Source: Ruminococcaceae bacterium UBA3329
Lineage (GTDB): Bacteria; Bacillota; Clostridia; Oscillospirales; Acutalibacteraceae
Length of the DNA: 11,854 nt
Reading direction: 5' to 3'
Assembly: GCA_002361875.1 (NCBI GenBank)
Contig: DERX01000090.1
Location: forward strand, 1 to 11,854
Shown here: positions 5,771 through 11,854 of the stretch, piece after piece
Numbering within the stretch: position 1 is the first letter of the stretch
Layout of the letters: each line of letters begins with the position of its first letter
Position numbers and translations under genes: made by a program
Notes under the pieces: generated by a model
Database searches by the model: none
What the model saw: only the letters and a program-made list of their open reading frames with translations
Told to the model about the DNA's origin: nothing

Positions 5771-6595
5771 GTGAGAAAAATAAATAAAATTCGTCCCGAA
5801 GATAAAATAATACATATTCCCCAAAATATGATATTGCCGAATCCCAATCAGCCGAGAAAGCGTTTTGATTTTGATGAGCTTGAAGGACTTGCACAAAGTA
5901 TTCGTGCAAACGGAATAATTCAGCCGCTTATTGTGAGGCAGAATGAAAATGAGCAGTACGAGCTTGTTGCAGGCGAAAGAAGACTTCGTGCGGCAAGACT
6001 TATAGGACTTACCACCGTTCCGTGCATTGTAACAGAGATTTCCGAAACGGATTCAGCCGTCTTTGCAGTCCTTGAAAATCTGCAACGGCAGGATTTGAAT
6101 TATTTTGAAGAGGCAGAGGCGCTTGCATGTCTCGTGAGCGATTACCATTTAAGCCAAGAAGAGCTTTGCAAAAAGCTGGGTAAAGCTCAGTCAACGGTAT
6201 CAAATAAATTAAGGCTGTTAAAGCTCAGCGATGAAATGCGGTTCAAAATCAGCCGTGCAGGGCTTACAGAGCGCCATGCAAGAGCGCTGCTCGCAATAAG
6301 CGATGAAAATCAGCGTGCAAGAGCGCTTGCGATTATAATAGACAGGCATTTAACGGTTAATGAGAGCGAGGCGCTTATTGAGCAGATGCTCAGAAAAAAT
6401 ACTGCTCCGAAAAAACAGATGCTACAGGGCTTTAAGGACATCCGCATTTTCATAAACACCCTTAACAGCGCCGTTGACACAATTCGCCGTGCGGGAATTG
6501 ACGCTGATTCAGTAAAGACCGAAACCGACGAATATGTTGAATACATAGTGAGGATTCCCAAGCTTGACGACAAGCCAGTAGGAATAGCCACATAA
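5771..6595 (+). CDS. noc: nucleoid occlusion protein Noc (ParB paralogue)
   Basis: The 274-residue ParB/Noc-family DNA-binding CTPase normally keeps division from cutting through the chromosome. The order is a ParB N-terminal domain with ILPNPNQPRKRF (21-32), GIIQP (48-52), the CTP motif GERR (68-71) and ENLQRQDLN (102-110), then a helix-turn-helix (about 128-148), and a C-terminal dimerisation region ending VEYIVRIPK. The C-terminus and its place between rsmG and parA favour Noc over ParB. The DNA-specificity positions read Q140, K146 and R168, as in Noc. GTG 5771 is chosen because GGAGG (5758-5762) lies 8 nt upstream and a promoter precedes it. The resulting N-terminus (MRKINKIRPEDK) lacks the amphipathic membrane-targeting helix of B. 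subtilis Noc. Confidence 0.9.
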   Translation: MRKINKIRPEDKIIHIPQNMILPNPNQPRKRFDFDELEGLAQSIRANGIIQPLIVRQNENEQYELVAGERRLRAARLIGLTTVPCIVTEISETDSAVFAVLENLQRQDLNYFEEAEALACLVSDYHLSQEELCKKLGKAQSTVSNKLRLLKLSDEMRFKISRAGLTERHARALLAISDENQRARALAIIIDRHLTVNESEALIEQMLRKNTAPKKQMLQGFKDIRIFINTLNSAVDTIRRAGIDADSVKTETDEYVEYIVRIPKLDDKPVGIAT

Positions 6596-6613
6596 GGTTT
6601 TATTAATTTCGTT

Positions 6614-6650
6614 AAAAACGCATTATTATCCCCCGATAAACTGCGTTTTT
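6614..6650 (+). terminator. probable terminator after noc
   Basis: AAAAACGCA (6614-6622) pairs with TGCGTTTTT (6642-6650). A nested stem, TTATC (6626-6630) with GATAA (6635-6639) around CCCC, lies in the loop. The final T-run (6646-6650) follows the G-C pairs of the outer stem. It starts 19 bp after the noc stop. Confidence 0.6.
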
Positions 6651-6657
6651 ATATAAA

Positions 6658-6671
6658 GTGGCGAAAGCCAC
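6658..6671 (+). other. small GNRA-loop hairpin
   Basis: GTGGC (6658-6662) and GCCAC (6667-6671) form a perfect stem closed by the loop GAAA, a stable GNRA tetraloop. It lies between the two terminator-like hairpins. No ORF with a ribosome-binding site and no recognised RNA family matches here. It could be part of a short untranslated RNA ending at 6743. Confidence 0.3.
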
Positions 6672-6701
6672 CCATATCCTTCTCTTTCACACCCCACATC
6701 C

Positions 6702-6743
6702 ACAGCGAAAGGCTCCTCATTTTGAGGGGTCTTTTGCTGTTTT
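6702..6743 (+). terminator. strong 18-bp terminator-like hairpin
   Basis: Bases 6702-6719 pair without a break with 6723-6740 (18 bp including three G-U pairs) around a TTT loop, and T residues follow (6740-6743). It contains CTCCTCA paired with TGAGGGG. It is the second terminator in tandem after noc and shields the parS/parA region from upstream transcription. Confidence 0.7.
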
Positions 6744-6773
6744 CGGATAATTTAATCCAAATAATTTTGTAAA

Positions 6774-6789
6774 TGTTTCACGTGAAACA
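6774..6789. other. parS: parS centromere site upstream of parA
   Basis: This is the same TGTTTCACGTGAAACA as at 4493-4508. Here the symmetry extends to a perfect 24-bp palindrome (6770-6793). It lies in untranscribed-looking DNA between the noc terminators and the parA promoter, about 40 bp upstream of the -35 box. It could therefore both nucleate ParB and bring ParB close to its own promoter. Confidence 0.93.
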
Positions 6790-6828
6790 TTTAAATTATG
6801 TCAAAACCGTAAATTTTTAGATTTACTC

Positions 6829-6857
6829 TTTAATTTTGTGAAATAATATGATATACT
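6829..6857 (+). promoter_or_regulatory. promoter of the parA-parB(-serS) operon
   Basis: The -10 box TATACT (6852-6857) is preceded by TG at 6849-6850, an extended -10. A poor -35 TTTAAT (6829-6834) lies 17 bp upstream. The start would be near 6864, about 25 nt before parA. Immediately upstream, GTAAAT (6809-6814) and ATTTAC (6821-6826) form an inverted repeat that could be an operator. Confidence 0.6.
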
Positions 6858-6888
6858 AATTGCATTATTGAGTTAAGGAGGGTGGATT

Positions 6889-7650
6889 TTGGCAAAAGTA
6901 ATCTCAATTATTAACCAAAAAGGCGGCGTGGGAAAAACAACAACCGCCGTATCGTTAGCCGCCTGCGTGGGCGATAAGGGTTATAAGGTTCTGCTTGCCG
7001 ACATTGACCCCCAGGGAAACTCCACAAGCGGTTACGGGATAAATAAAAGAAAAATTACTGCATCGTCTTATGATGTTATGATTAACGGGGCAAACCCGGA
7101 GGATGCCGTAATTAAAACGAATTTCAAAAATGTTGATGTTTTGCCGTCCGATTTGAATCTTGCCGGTGCGGAGGTTGAGCTTATTGAGCTTCAAAACCGT
7201 GAAGCAAAGTTAAAGAATGCCGTTGCAAGGGTGTGGGACAAGTACGACTACATTTTTTTTGATTGCCCCCCCTCTTTGGGACTTATTACGATAAATGCGC
7301 TTACTGCGTCGGACTCTTTTTTAGTTCCCGTTCAGTGTGAATTTTATGCACTTGAGGGACTTGCCCAGCTTATGGCGACTGTGCGGCAGGTTAAACGGCT
7401 TTACAATCCGTACATTGAGCTTGAGGGTGTTTTGCAGACGATGTATGACGGCAGGCTTAATCTTACACAGCAGGTTGTTACGGAAATAAAGAAATATTTT
7501 CCGAACAAGGTTTATAAAACAACAATTCCGAGAAATGTCAGGCTTTCGGAGGCTCCGTCCTTCGGCGAGCCTATTATATATTATGATAAAAATTCCAAAG
7601 GCTCATTGGCTTATAAAGAATTTACAGAAGAATTTTTATCACAGCAGTAA
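6889..7650 (+). CDS. parA: chromosome partitioning ATPase ParA (Soj)
   Basis: The 253-residue protein is a deviant-Walker ATPase that binds DNA nonspecifically as an ATP dimer and is released by ParB, moving the origin region apart; in B. subtilis it also controls DnaA. The deviant Walker A KGGVGKTT spans residues 11-18, with signature lysine K11 and K16. The A' region is ADIDPQGN (37-44) and Walker B is YDYIFFDCPPS. No N-terminal DNA-binding extension is present, as in chromosomal Soj. Translation starts at TTG with a strong AAGGAGG (6875-6881) 7 nt upstream. parB follows after 12 nt. Confidence 0.97.
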   Translation: MAKVISIINQKGGVGKTTTAVSLAACVGDKGYKVLLADIDPQGNSTSGYGINKRKITASSYDVMINGANPEDAVIKTNFKNVDVLPSDLNLAGAEVELIELQNREAKLKNAVARVWDKYDYIFFDCPPSLGLITINALTASDSFLVPVQCEFYALEGLAQLMATVRQVKRLYNPYIELEGVLQTMYDGRLNLTQQVVTEIKKYFPNKVYKTTIPRNVRLSEAPSFGEPIIYYDKNSKGSLAYKEFTEEFLSQQ

Positions 7651-7662
7651 AGAGGTGCGGGT

Positions 7663-8520
7663 ATGGCGAAAAAAGGCGGACTGGGAACCGGTCTTGACGC
7701 TCTGTTTCAGGACAACTCTCCGATTGAGAGTGAAAAATCAATAATTACCCTTTCGGTTAATGAGGTTGAGCCGAACCGTGAACAGCCTCGAAAGGAATTT
7801 GACGAAAAGGCTCTCGCAGAGCTTTCAAAAAGCATTGAAAAGAACGGCGTAATTCAGCCGATTTTGGTAAGACCCGTCACGGGCGGAGCTTATCAGATAG
7901 TTGCAGGCGAGCGCAGATGGCGCGCGGCAAGAATGGCGGGACTTACGGAAGTTCCTGTTGTTATCCGTGAAATGAGCGACGAGGACGCTGCGGTATTTGC
8001 TCTTATTGAGAATTTACAGCGTGAGGACTTAAACCCTGTTGAAGAGGCAGAGGGAATCCGTTCGCTTATTGAAGAGTTCGGTATGACGCAGGAAGAAGCG
8101 GCGGACAGAGTGGGTAAATCAAGAACAGCCGTTACAAACACCTTAAGACTTTTAAAGCTGCCACAGAATATTCTTTCAATGGTCGCAAAGGGCAAAATAA
8201 CCGCAGGCCACGCAAGGGCGCTTATTTCCCTTGAAGATGAAGGCGAAATGCTTCGTATTGCCAATGCGGTAATAGACAATAATCTTACTGTGCGTGAGGT
8301 TGAAAAGACAGTTAAAACAGCACTTTCTGGTGAAAAAGCTAAACCTGCAAAGCGAGAGAAAAAGCGTGATAAATATTATGACGAGGTTGAAATAGCTTTA
8401 ACAAAAGTCCTCGGCAGAAAAGTAAAAATATATCTTTCAAAAGGCGGAAAAGGAACTCTGGAATTTGAATTTTTCGGTAAAGAAGACCTCTCAAAGCTTG
8501 CGAAAGAGTTTGATAAATAA
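7663..8520 (+). CDS. parB: chromosome partitioning protein ParB (Spo0J)
   Basis: The 285-residue CTPase clamp loads on parS and spreads on DNA. The N-terminal ParA-contact stretch is KKGGLGTGLDALF (residues 3-15). It is followed by NREQPRKEF (38-46), GVIQPILV (62-69), the CTP motif GERR (82-85), ENLQREDLNP (116-125), a helix-turn-helix (about 142-163) and a C-terminal dimer domain ending EFEFFGKEDL. Residues R154, T160 and G182 match parS-reading ParBs rather than Noc. AGAGGTG (7651-7657) precedes the ATG. In the N-terminal motif the usual basic residue (GLGKG or GLGRG) is threonine, though lysines 3 and 4 remain. Two perfect parS sites lie within about 3.2 kb upstream. Confidence 0.97.
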   Translation: MAKKGGLGTGLDALFQDNSPIESEKSIITLSVNEVEPNREQPRKEFDEKALAELSKSIEKNGVIQPILVRPVTGGAYQIVAGERRWRAARMAGLTEVPVVIREMSDEDAAVFALIENLQREDLNPVEEAEGIRSLIEEFGMTQEEAADRVGKSRTAVTNTLRLLKLPQNILSMVAKGKITAGHARALISLEDEGEMLRIANAVIDNNLTVREVEKTVKTALSGEKAKPAKREKKRDKYYDEVEIALTKVLGRKVKIYLSKGGKGTLEFEFFGKEDLSKLAKEFDK

Positions 8521-8537
8521 AATAAGGAGAATAGAAA

Positions 8538-9818
8538 ATGCTTGATATTAAATTTTTGAGAACAAACCCCGATATTGTCAAGGAAAATATCAAAAAGAAA
8601 TTTCAGTTTGAAAAAATTGAGCTTGTTGACAAGGTAATTGAGCTTGATAAAGAGTACCGTGACGCTAAAAACCGTGCGGACGAGCTTCGCGGTCAGAGAA
8701 ATTCAATTTCAAAGCAAATCGGTATGTTTATGGCAAAGGGTCAAAAGGACGATGCCGAGAACGCAAAACAGCAGGTTAAGGATATAAACGGTGAGCTCCT
8801 GGCGCTTGAGGTAAAAGAAACTGAGCTTGAGGCTGAAGTTCGCAAGATAATGCTTGTTATTCCGAACATTATTGACGACAGCGTTCCCATAGGCAAGGAC
8901 GACAGCGAAAATGTTGAAATTGAAAAATTCGGCGAGCCGTTTGTTCCAGATTTTGAAGTCCCCTATCATGTTGACATTATGGAAAGTCTTAACGGAGTTG
9001 ACCTTGATTCTGCCCGCAAAACAAGCGGCAACGGCTTTTACTATTTAAGCGGCGACATTGCAAGACTTCATTCCGCAATTCTTTCTTATGCAAGGGATTT
9101 TATGATTGACAGAGGCTTTACCTATTACATCCCCCCGTTTATGATTAGAAGCGAGGTTGTAACGGGTGTTATGAGCTTTGCCGAAATGGAAAATATGATG
9201 TATAAAATTGAGGGCGAGGACCTTTACCTTATAGGCACATCGGAGCACTCAATGATAGGTAAGTTTATTGACAGCATTATTCCCGAAGAGGAATTGCCTA
9301 AAACTCTTACAAGCTATTCCCCCTGCTTTAGAAAGGAAGTCGGTGCACACGGAATTGAGGAGCGCGGCGTTTACAGAATCCATCAGTTTGAAAAGCAGGA
9401 AATGATTGTTGTCTGCAAGCCGGAGGACAGCAAGGCTTGGTACGATAAGCTTTGGCAAAATTCAGTTGATTTCTTCCGCTCGCTTGACATTCCCGTCAGA
9501 ACTCTTGAATGTTGTTCCGGCGATTTGGCTGACTTAAAGGTTAAATCTTGCGATGTTGAGGCTTGGAGCCCCCGTCAGAAGAAATATTTTGAGGTTGGTT
9601 CTTGCTCAAACCTCGGCGACGCTCAGGCAAGACGGCTTGGAATAAGAATTAAAGGTAAAGACGGCAACTATTTTGCTCATACGCTTAATAATACCGTTGT
9701 AGCCCCTCCCAGAATGCTTATTGCATTTCTTGAAAACAATCTTAATGAGGACGGAAGCGTTAATATTCCCGAGCCGTTAAGAATGTATATGGGCGGTAAA
9801 TCTAAAATCGTAAAATAA
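8538..9818 (+). CDS. serS: seryl-tRNA synthetase, divergent form
   Basis: The 426-residue class II synthetase charges tRNA-Ser with serine. An N-terminal helical arm (about residues 27-105, rich in Lys/Glu) should grip the long variable arm of the tRNA. The core has GTSEHSM (233-239) where typical bacterial enzymes have TAEVPL, motif 2 CFRKEVG (263-269), HQFEKQE (282-288), YFEVGSCSNLGDAQARR (350-366) and motif 3 HTLNNTVVAPPRMLIAF (381-397). The usual serine and ATP contacts (T234, R265, E267, E288, E352, S355, R392) appear conserved. Typical bacterial forms have a Gly-rich NGSGLAVGR in motif 3. AAGGAGA (8524-8530) precedes the ATG, 17 nt after parB. No T-box leader is present, so it is probably transcribed with parAB. 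Confidence 0.95.
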   Translation: MLDIKFLRTNPDIVKENIKKKFQFEKIELVDKVIELDKEYRDAKNRADELRGQRNSISKQIGMFMAKGQKDDAENAKQQVKDINGELLALEVKETELEAEVRKIMLVIPNIIDDSVPIGKDDSENVEIEKFGEPFVPDFEVPYHVDIMESLNGVDLDSARKTSGNGFYYLSGDIARLHSAILSYARDFMIDRGFTYYIPPFMIRSEVVTGVMSFAEMENMMYKIEGEDLYLIGTSEHSMIGKFIDSIIPEEELPKTLTSYSPCFRKEVGAHGIEERGVYRIHQFEKQEMIVVCKPEDSKAWYDKLWQNSVDFFRSLDIPVRTLECCSGDLADLKVKSCDVEAWSPRQKKYFEVGSCSNLGDAQARRLGIRIKGKDGNYFAHTLNNTVVAPPRMLIAFLENNLNEDGSVNIPEPLRMYMGGKSKIVK

Positions 9819-9845
9819 TATCGGCAAAAAAGGCGATATATTTTT
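9818..9845 (+). terminator. weak terminator-like hairpin after serS
   Basis: ATATCG (9818-9823) pairs with CGATAT (9834-9839) around a 10-nt A-rich loop, followed by TTTTT (9841-9845). The stem has only two G-C pairs and overlaps the last base of the serS stop codon. Termination would be partial at best. Confidence 0.35.
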
Positions 9846-9877
9846 ATAACTTTAAGCGAAACAAGAGGGATTATTTT

Positions 9878-11005
9878 ATGAAAAGCAGACTTTTTAAGAT
9901 TTTAAGCGTAGTATTGGCAATGATGTTTATTGTTCTTTGCTTTGCAAGCTGTAAAGAAAAAAAATATGATAAAACAGATGACTCATCTACTGAGTCACAG
10001 ACCGAAGGAGTGACATATCCCGCAAAGATAAATCCTTTAACGGGTTTAGAGCTTTCCGAGAGTGCTTCGGGCAAGCGTCCTGTTGCGATTATGGTTGAAA
10101 ACTCACCTTCCGCACGTCCGCAGTGGGGACTTTCTACTCCCGATATTGTTTTTGAAGGCGTTGTTGAGGGCGGAATTACAAGAATGATGTGGATTTATTC
10201 CGATGTTACTCAAATTCCAAAGGTTGGTCCTGTAAGAAGCGCCCGTCATGACTATGTTGAAATAGCGTACGGTATGAATGCCGTATTTACTCATTGGGGC
10301 GGCAGCAGACCGGCATACAGCCTTCTTAAAACTCTTGCAAATAAAGGCTACATTGATGTTGACGGCAAATACATGGGAACAAACGGAAATGAGTCAAACA
10401 AAGGCTATTATTTCTTCAAGGATCCGTCACACAGCAGTGCAACTGAGCATTGCGGATACACAAACGGCGAGTATCTTTCTGCTGCTATGGCAAAGAAAAA
10501 TATTGATGTAAATCAAACAAAGAACGGTTGGGCTCCCTACACTGTTATTACAGAGGGCGAAAGAATTCCGTTTTCGTCATCTTCGGCAGGTACTTGCAAG
10601 TCAGTTACCGTAGTTTTCTCTTCAGGCTATAAGCACACATTTGAATATGACAGCTCAACAGGTCTTTACAATAACTTTATGAATAAAGATCCGATGCTTG
10701 ACGGTAACAATAATAAACAGATGGCTGTTAAGAATGTAATAGTAATGTATACAAATGTGAGCGGCTATCAGACAAGCGTTAAGGATGATTTAAAGCTTCG
10801 TGAGTGGGATCTTACAAGCGGCGAGGCACTTTATATTACAAACGGTTACGGCGAGAAGATAACATGGAAGAAGGATGCTCAGGACGCTCCCCTCAAGTTC
10901 TACGGTCAGGACGGCAAGGAGCTTACAGTTAACAAGGGGCAGACTTGGATAGGCGCTGTACCTACCGCTAATAAAGAGTTAACTCAGATTGTGACCGAAG
11001 GCTAA
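9878..11005 (+). CDS. DUF3048 (YerB-family) lipoprotein
   Basis: The 375-residue protein has a lipoprotein signal peptide: basic MKSRLFK, a hydrophobic core, and the lipobox FASC with lipidation at C25. A Ser/Thr/Glu linker (about 31-46) follows. The DUF3048 N-terminal domain starts with INPLTGLEL (51-59) and carries RPVAIMVENSPSARPQWGLS (67-86), PDIVFEGVVEGGITRMMWIY (88-107), KVGPVRSARHDYVEIAYG (115-132) and HWGGSRPAY (139-147). A C-terminal DUF3048 part covers about 235-345. The family, including B. subtilis YerB, is found in Firmicutes as membrane-anchored proteins whose biochemical role I cannot state. AGAGGGA (9864-9870) precedes the ATG. It probably pairs transcriptionally with the next lipoprotein gene, 33 nt downstream. 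Confidence 0.9.
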   Translation: MKSRLFKILSVVLAMMFIVLCFASCKEKKYDKTDDSSTESQTEGVTYPAKINPLTGLELSESASGKRPVAIMVENSPSARPQWGLSTPDIVFEGVVEGGITRMMWIYSDVTQIPKVGPVRSARHDYVEIAYGMNAVFTHWGGSRPAYSLLKTLANKGYIDVDGKYMGTNGNESNKGYYFFKDPSHSSATEHCGYTNGEYLSAAMAKKNIDVNQTKNGWAPYTVITEGERIPFSSSSAGTCKSVTVVFSSGYKHTFEYDSSTGLYNNFMNKDPMLDGNNNKQMAVKNVIVMYTNVSGYQTSVKDDLKLREWDLTSGEALYITNGYGEKITWKKDAQDAPLKFYGQDGKELTVNKGQTWIGAVPTANKELTQIVTEG

Positions 11006-11038
11006 TTCACATATTAAAAATTCATTGGAGGAATTTTT

Positions 11039-11770
11039 ATGAATAAAAAAATTATAGCGCTTTTCTGTGTGGTAATCCTTATGGCGTCGGTATTTTCCGC
11101 CTGCGGAAACAAGGGCTATTTGCTCGCCAAAGACGAAAACGGCGTTGAGCATGCTTATGTAACCGATGAAAGCGGTGAGACGGTTCTTAATGATGAAGGA
11201 AATATCAGAATTTACGAAACAGATGTAAACGGCAAAATTGCAAAAGATGAAAACGGAAAAGCAAAAGAAAATTTTATTGAGATGCCTGAAATTTTAAAGA
11301 CAGATAAAAAATATCAGACAGAGGAATTTACATTTAATATACCGGATGGCTGGAAAATAGGTGACAACGGATTTATTGCTGCGTCAACTGACGACAGCGT
11401 TAAAATACAATTTAATAATGTTACGGCAAATGGGTCAGATTTAGATGCTGTTGTTTCAGAAGCAATCAACCAATCAAATTTAATTAAAGAAGAGATTGAA
11501 AAAAGTAACGGCAAAGCAACATTAGATCAAGGTAATACAAAGCTCACATCTAATCAAATAGACTCTTATTATGTGATTTTCCATGCTGAAGCTGAAATTG
11601 ACGGTAAAGCACAGGAGCTTAATACATGCGCTTTGTATCTTCAGTTTGAGAATAGAATATATAAGGCATTTTATCAAACGGACAGCGGCGATGAAATTAA
11701 AATTGAGCAGGTTGTTGAAATATTTAACAATTTGACTTTGAAGCATATTGAAGATAAAAATGCTGAATAA
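11039..11770 (+). CDS. uncharacterised lipoprotein with Asp-x-x-Gly repeats
   Basis: I do not recognise this 243-residue protein. A signal peptide (MNKKIIALFCVVILMASVFS) ends in a lipobox with C22, so it should be anchored on the outer face of the membrane. Residues 31-75 hold five acidic turns about 8-11 residues apart: DENG (32), DESG (43), DEGN (52), DVNG (62) and DENG (70). They look like short beta-hairpins. From about residue 94 (EEFTFNIPDGWKI) to the end there is one alternating domain. Its start and its final helix-like part (IEQVVEIFNNLTLK) recall small PsbP/DcrB-like lipoprotein domains, which is a weak inference. GGAGGAA (11027-11033) gives a strong start. A strong terminator follows. 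Confidence 0.85.
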   Translation: MNKKIIALFCVVILMASVFSACGNKGYLLAKDENGVEHAYVTDESGETVLNDEGNIRIYETDVNGKIAKDENGKAKENFIEMPEILKTDKKYQTEEFTFNIPDGWKIGDNGFIAASTDDSVKIQFNNVTANGSDLDAVVSEAINQSNLIKEEIEKSNGKATLDQGNTKLTSNQIDSYYVIFHAEAEIDGKAQELNTCALYLQFENRIYKAFYQTDSGDEIKIEQVVEIFNNLTLKHIEDKNAE

Positions 11771-11793
11771 AAACTAAACAGAAATATTGATTG

Positions 11794-11823
11794 AAAGACA
11801 GAGCTTCGGCTCTGTCTTTTTTT
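11794..11823 (+). terminator. strong intrinsic terminator with UUCG loop
   Basis: AAAGACAGAGC (11794-11804) pairs perfectly with GCTCTGTCTTT (11809-11819) around TTCG, the very stable C(UUCG)G tetraloop, and a 7-T run covers 11817-11823. It ends the lipoprotein transcription unit. Bases 11824-11854 are AT-rich and show nothing further. Confidence 0.93.
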
Positions 11824-11854
11824 ATATAAAAATTAGTTTATACAAGAAGTAGAT

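Noticed and set aside
6658..6750. 30-codon frame starting GTG between noc and parA
   Set aside because: It has no Shine-Dalgarno and runs through the strong terminator hairpin; composition looks accidental.

Overview
The window is a chromosomal replication-origin flank of a low-to-moderate G+C Gram-positive bacterium. It is most likely a member of the Clostridia, and the style of the genes suggests a gut Oscillospiraceae/Ruminococcaceae-type organism (inference from gene order, Shine-Dalgarno strength and protein sequence; no database was searched). All twelve recognisable protein genes lie on the + strand. The conserved Firmicutes order rpmH-rnpA-yidD-yidC-jag-mnmG-rsmG-noc-parA-parB is present. 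The dnaA/oriC region is therefore expected just left of base 1.

Region by region: (1) 1-191 is an AT-rich origin-proximal leader with weak DnaA-box-like words and a good sigma-A promoter. (2) 192-2901 is a ribosome/membrane-insertion operon: rpmH (L34), rnpA (RNase P protein), yidD, yidC insertase and the RNA-binding protein jag/khpB. It is closed by an intrinsic terminator after jag. (3) 3006-5656 holds mnmG (tRNA wobble-U modification) and rsmG (16S rRNA m7G methylation). The usual mnmE between jag and mnmG is absent. A perfect parS site lies inside the mnmG coding sequence. (4) 5703-8520 is the chromosome segregation block: noc with its own promoter and an unusual inverted repeat that can mask its ribosome-binding site, then a roughly 290-bp intergenic region with two terminator hairpins and a second perfect parS (a 24-bp palindrome), then parA (soj) and parB (spo0J). 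(5) 8538-9818 is serS, tightly coupled to parB and encoding a divergent-looking seryl-tRNA synthetase. (6) 9878-11770 encodes two secreted lipoproteins: a DUF3048/YerB-family protein and an unrecognised lipoprotein with acidic Asp-x-x-Gly repeats. They are followed by a strong UUCG-loop terminator.

How they work together: ParB should load on the parS sites and act with the ParA ATPase to segregate the origin region. The Noc paralogue carries the residues associated with Noc-site rather than parS specificity, so it probably acts at other sites. RnpA, MnmG and RsmG process or modify RNA, while L34, YidC, YidD and Jag serve translation and membrane protein insertion. I see no mobile element, CRISPR array, tRNA, rRNA or clearly new system. 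The most interesting points are regulatory (the noc leader repeat), organisational (parS in mnmG, missing mnmE) and residue-level (Noc, YidC, SerRS).
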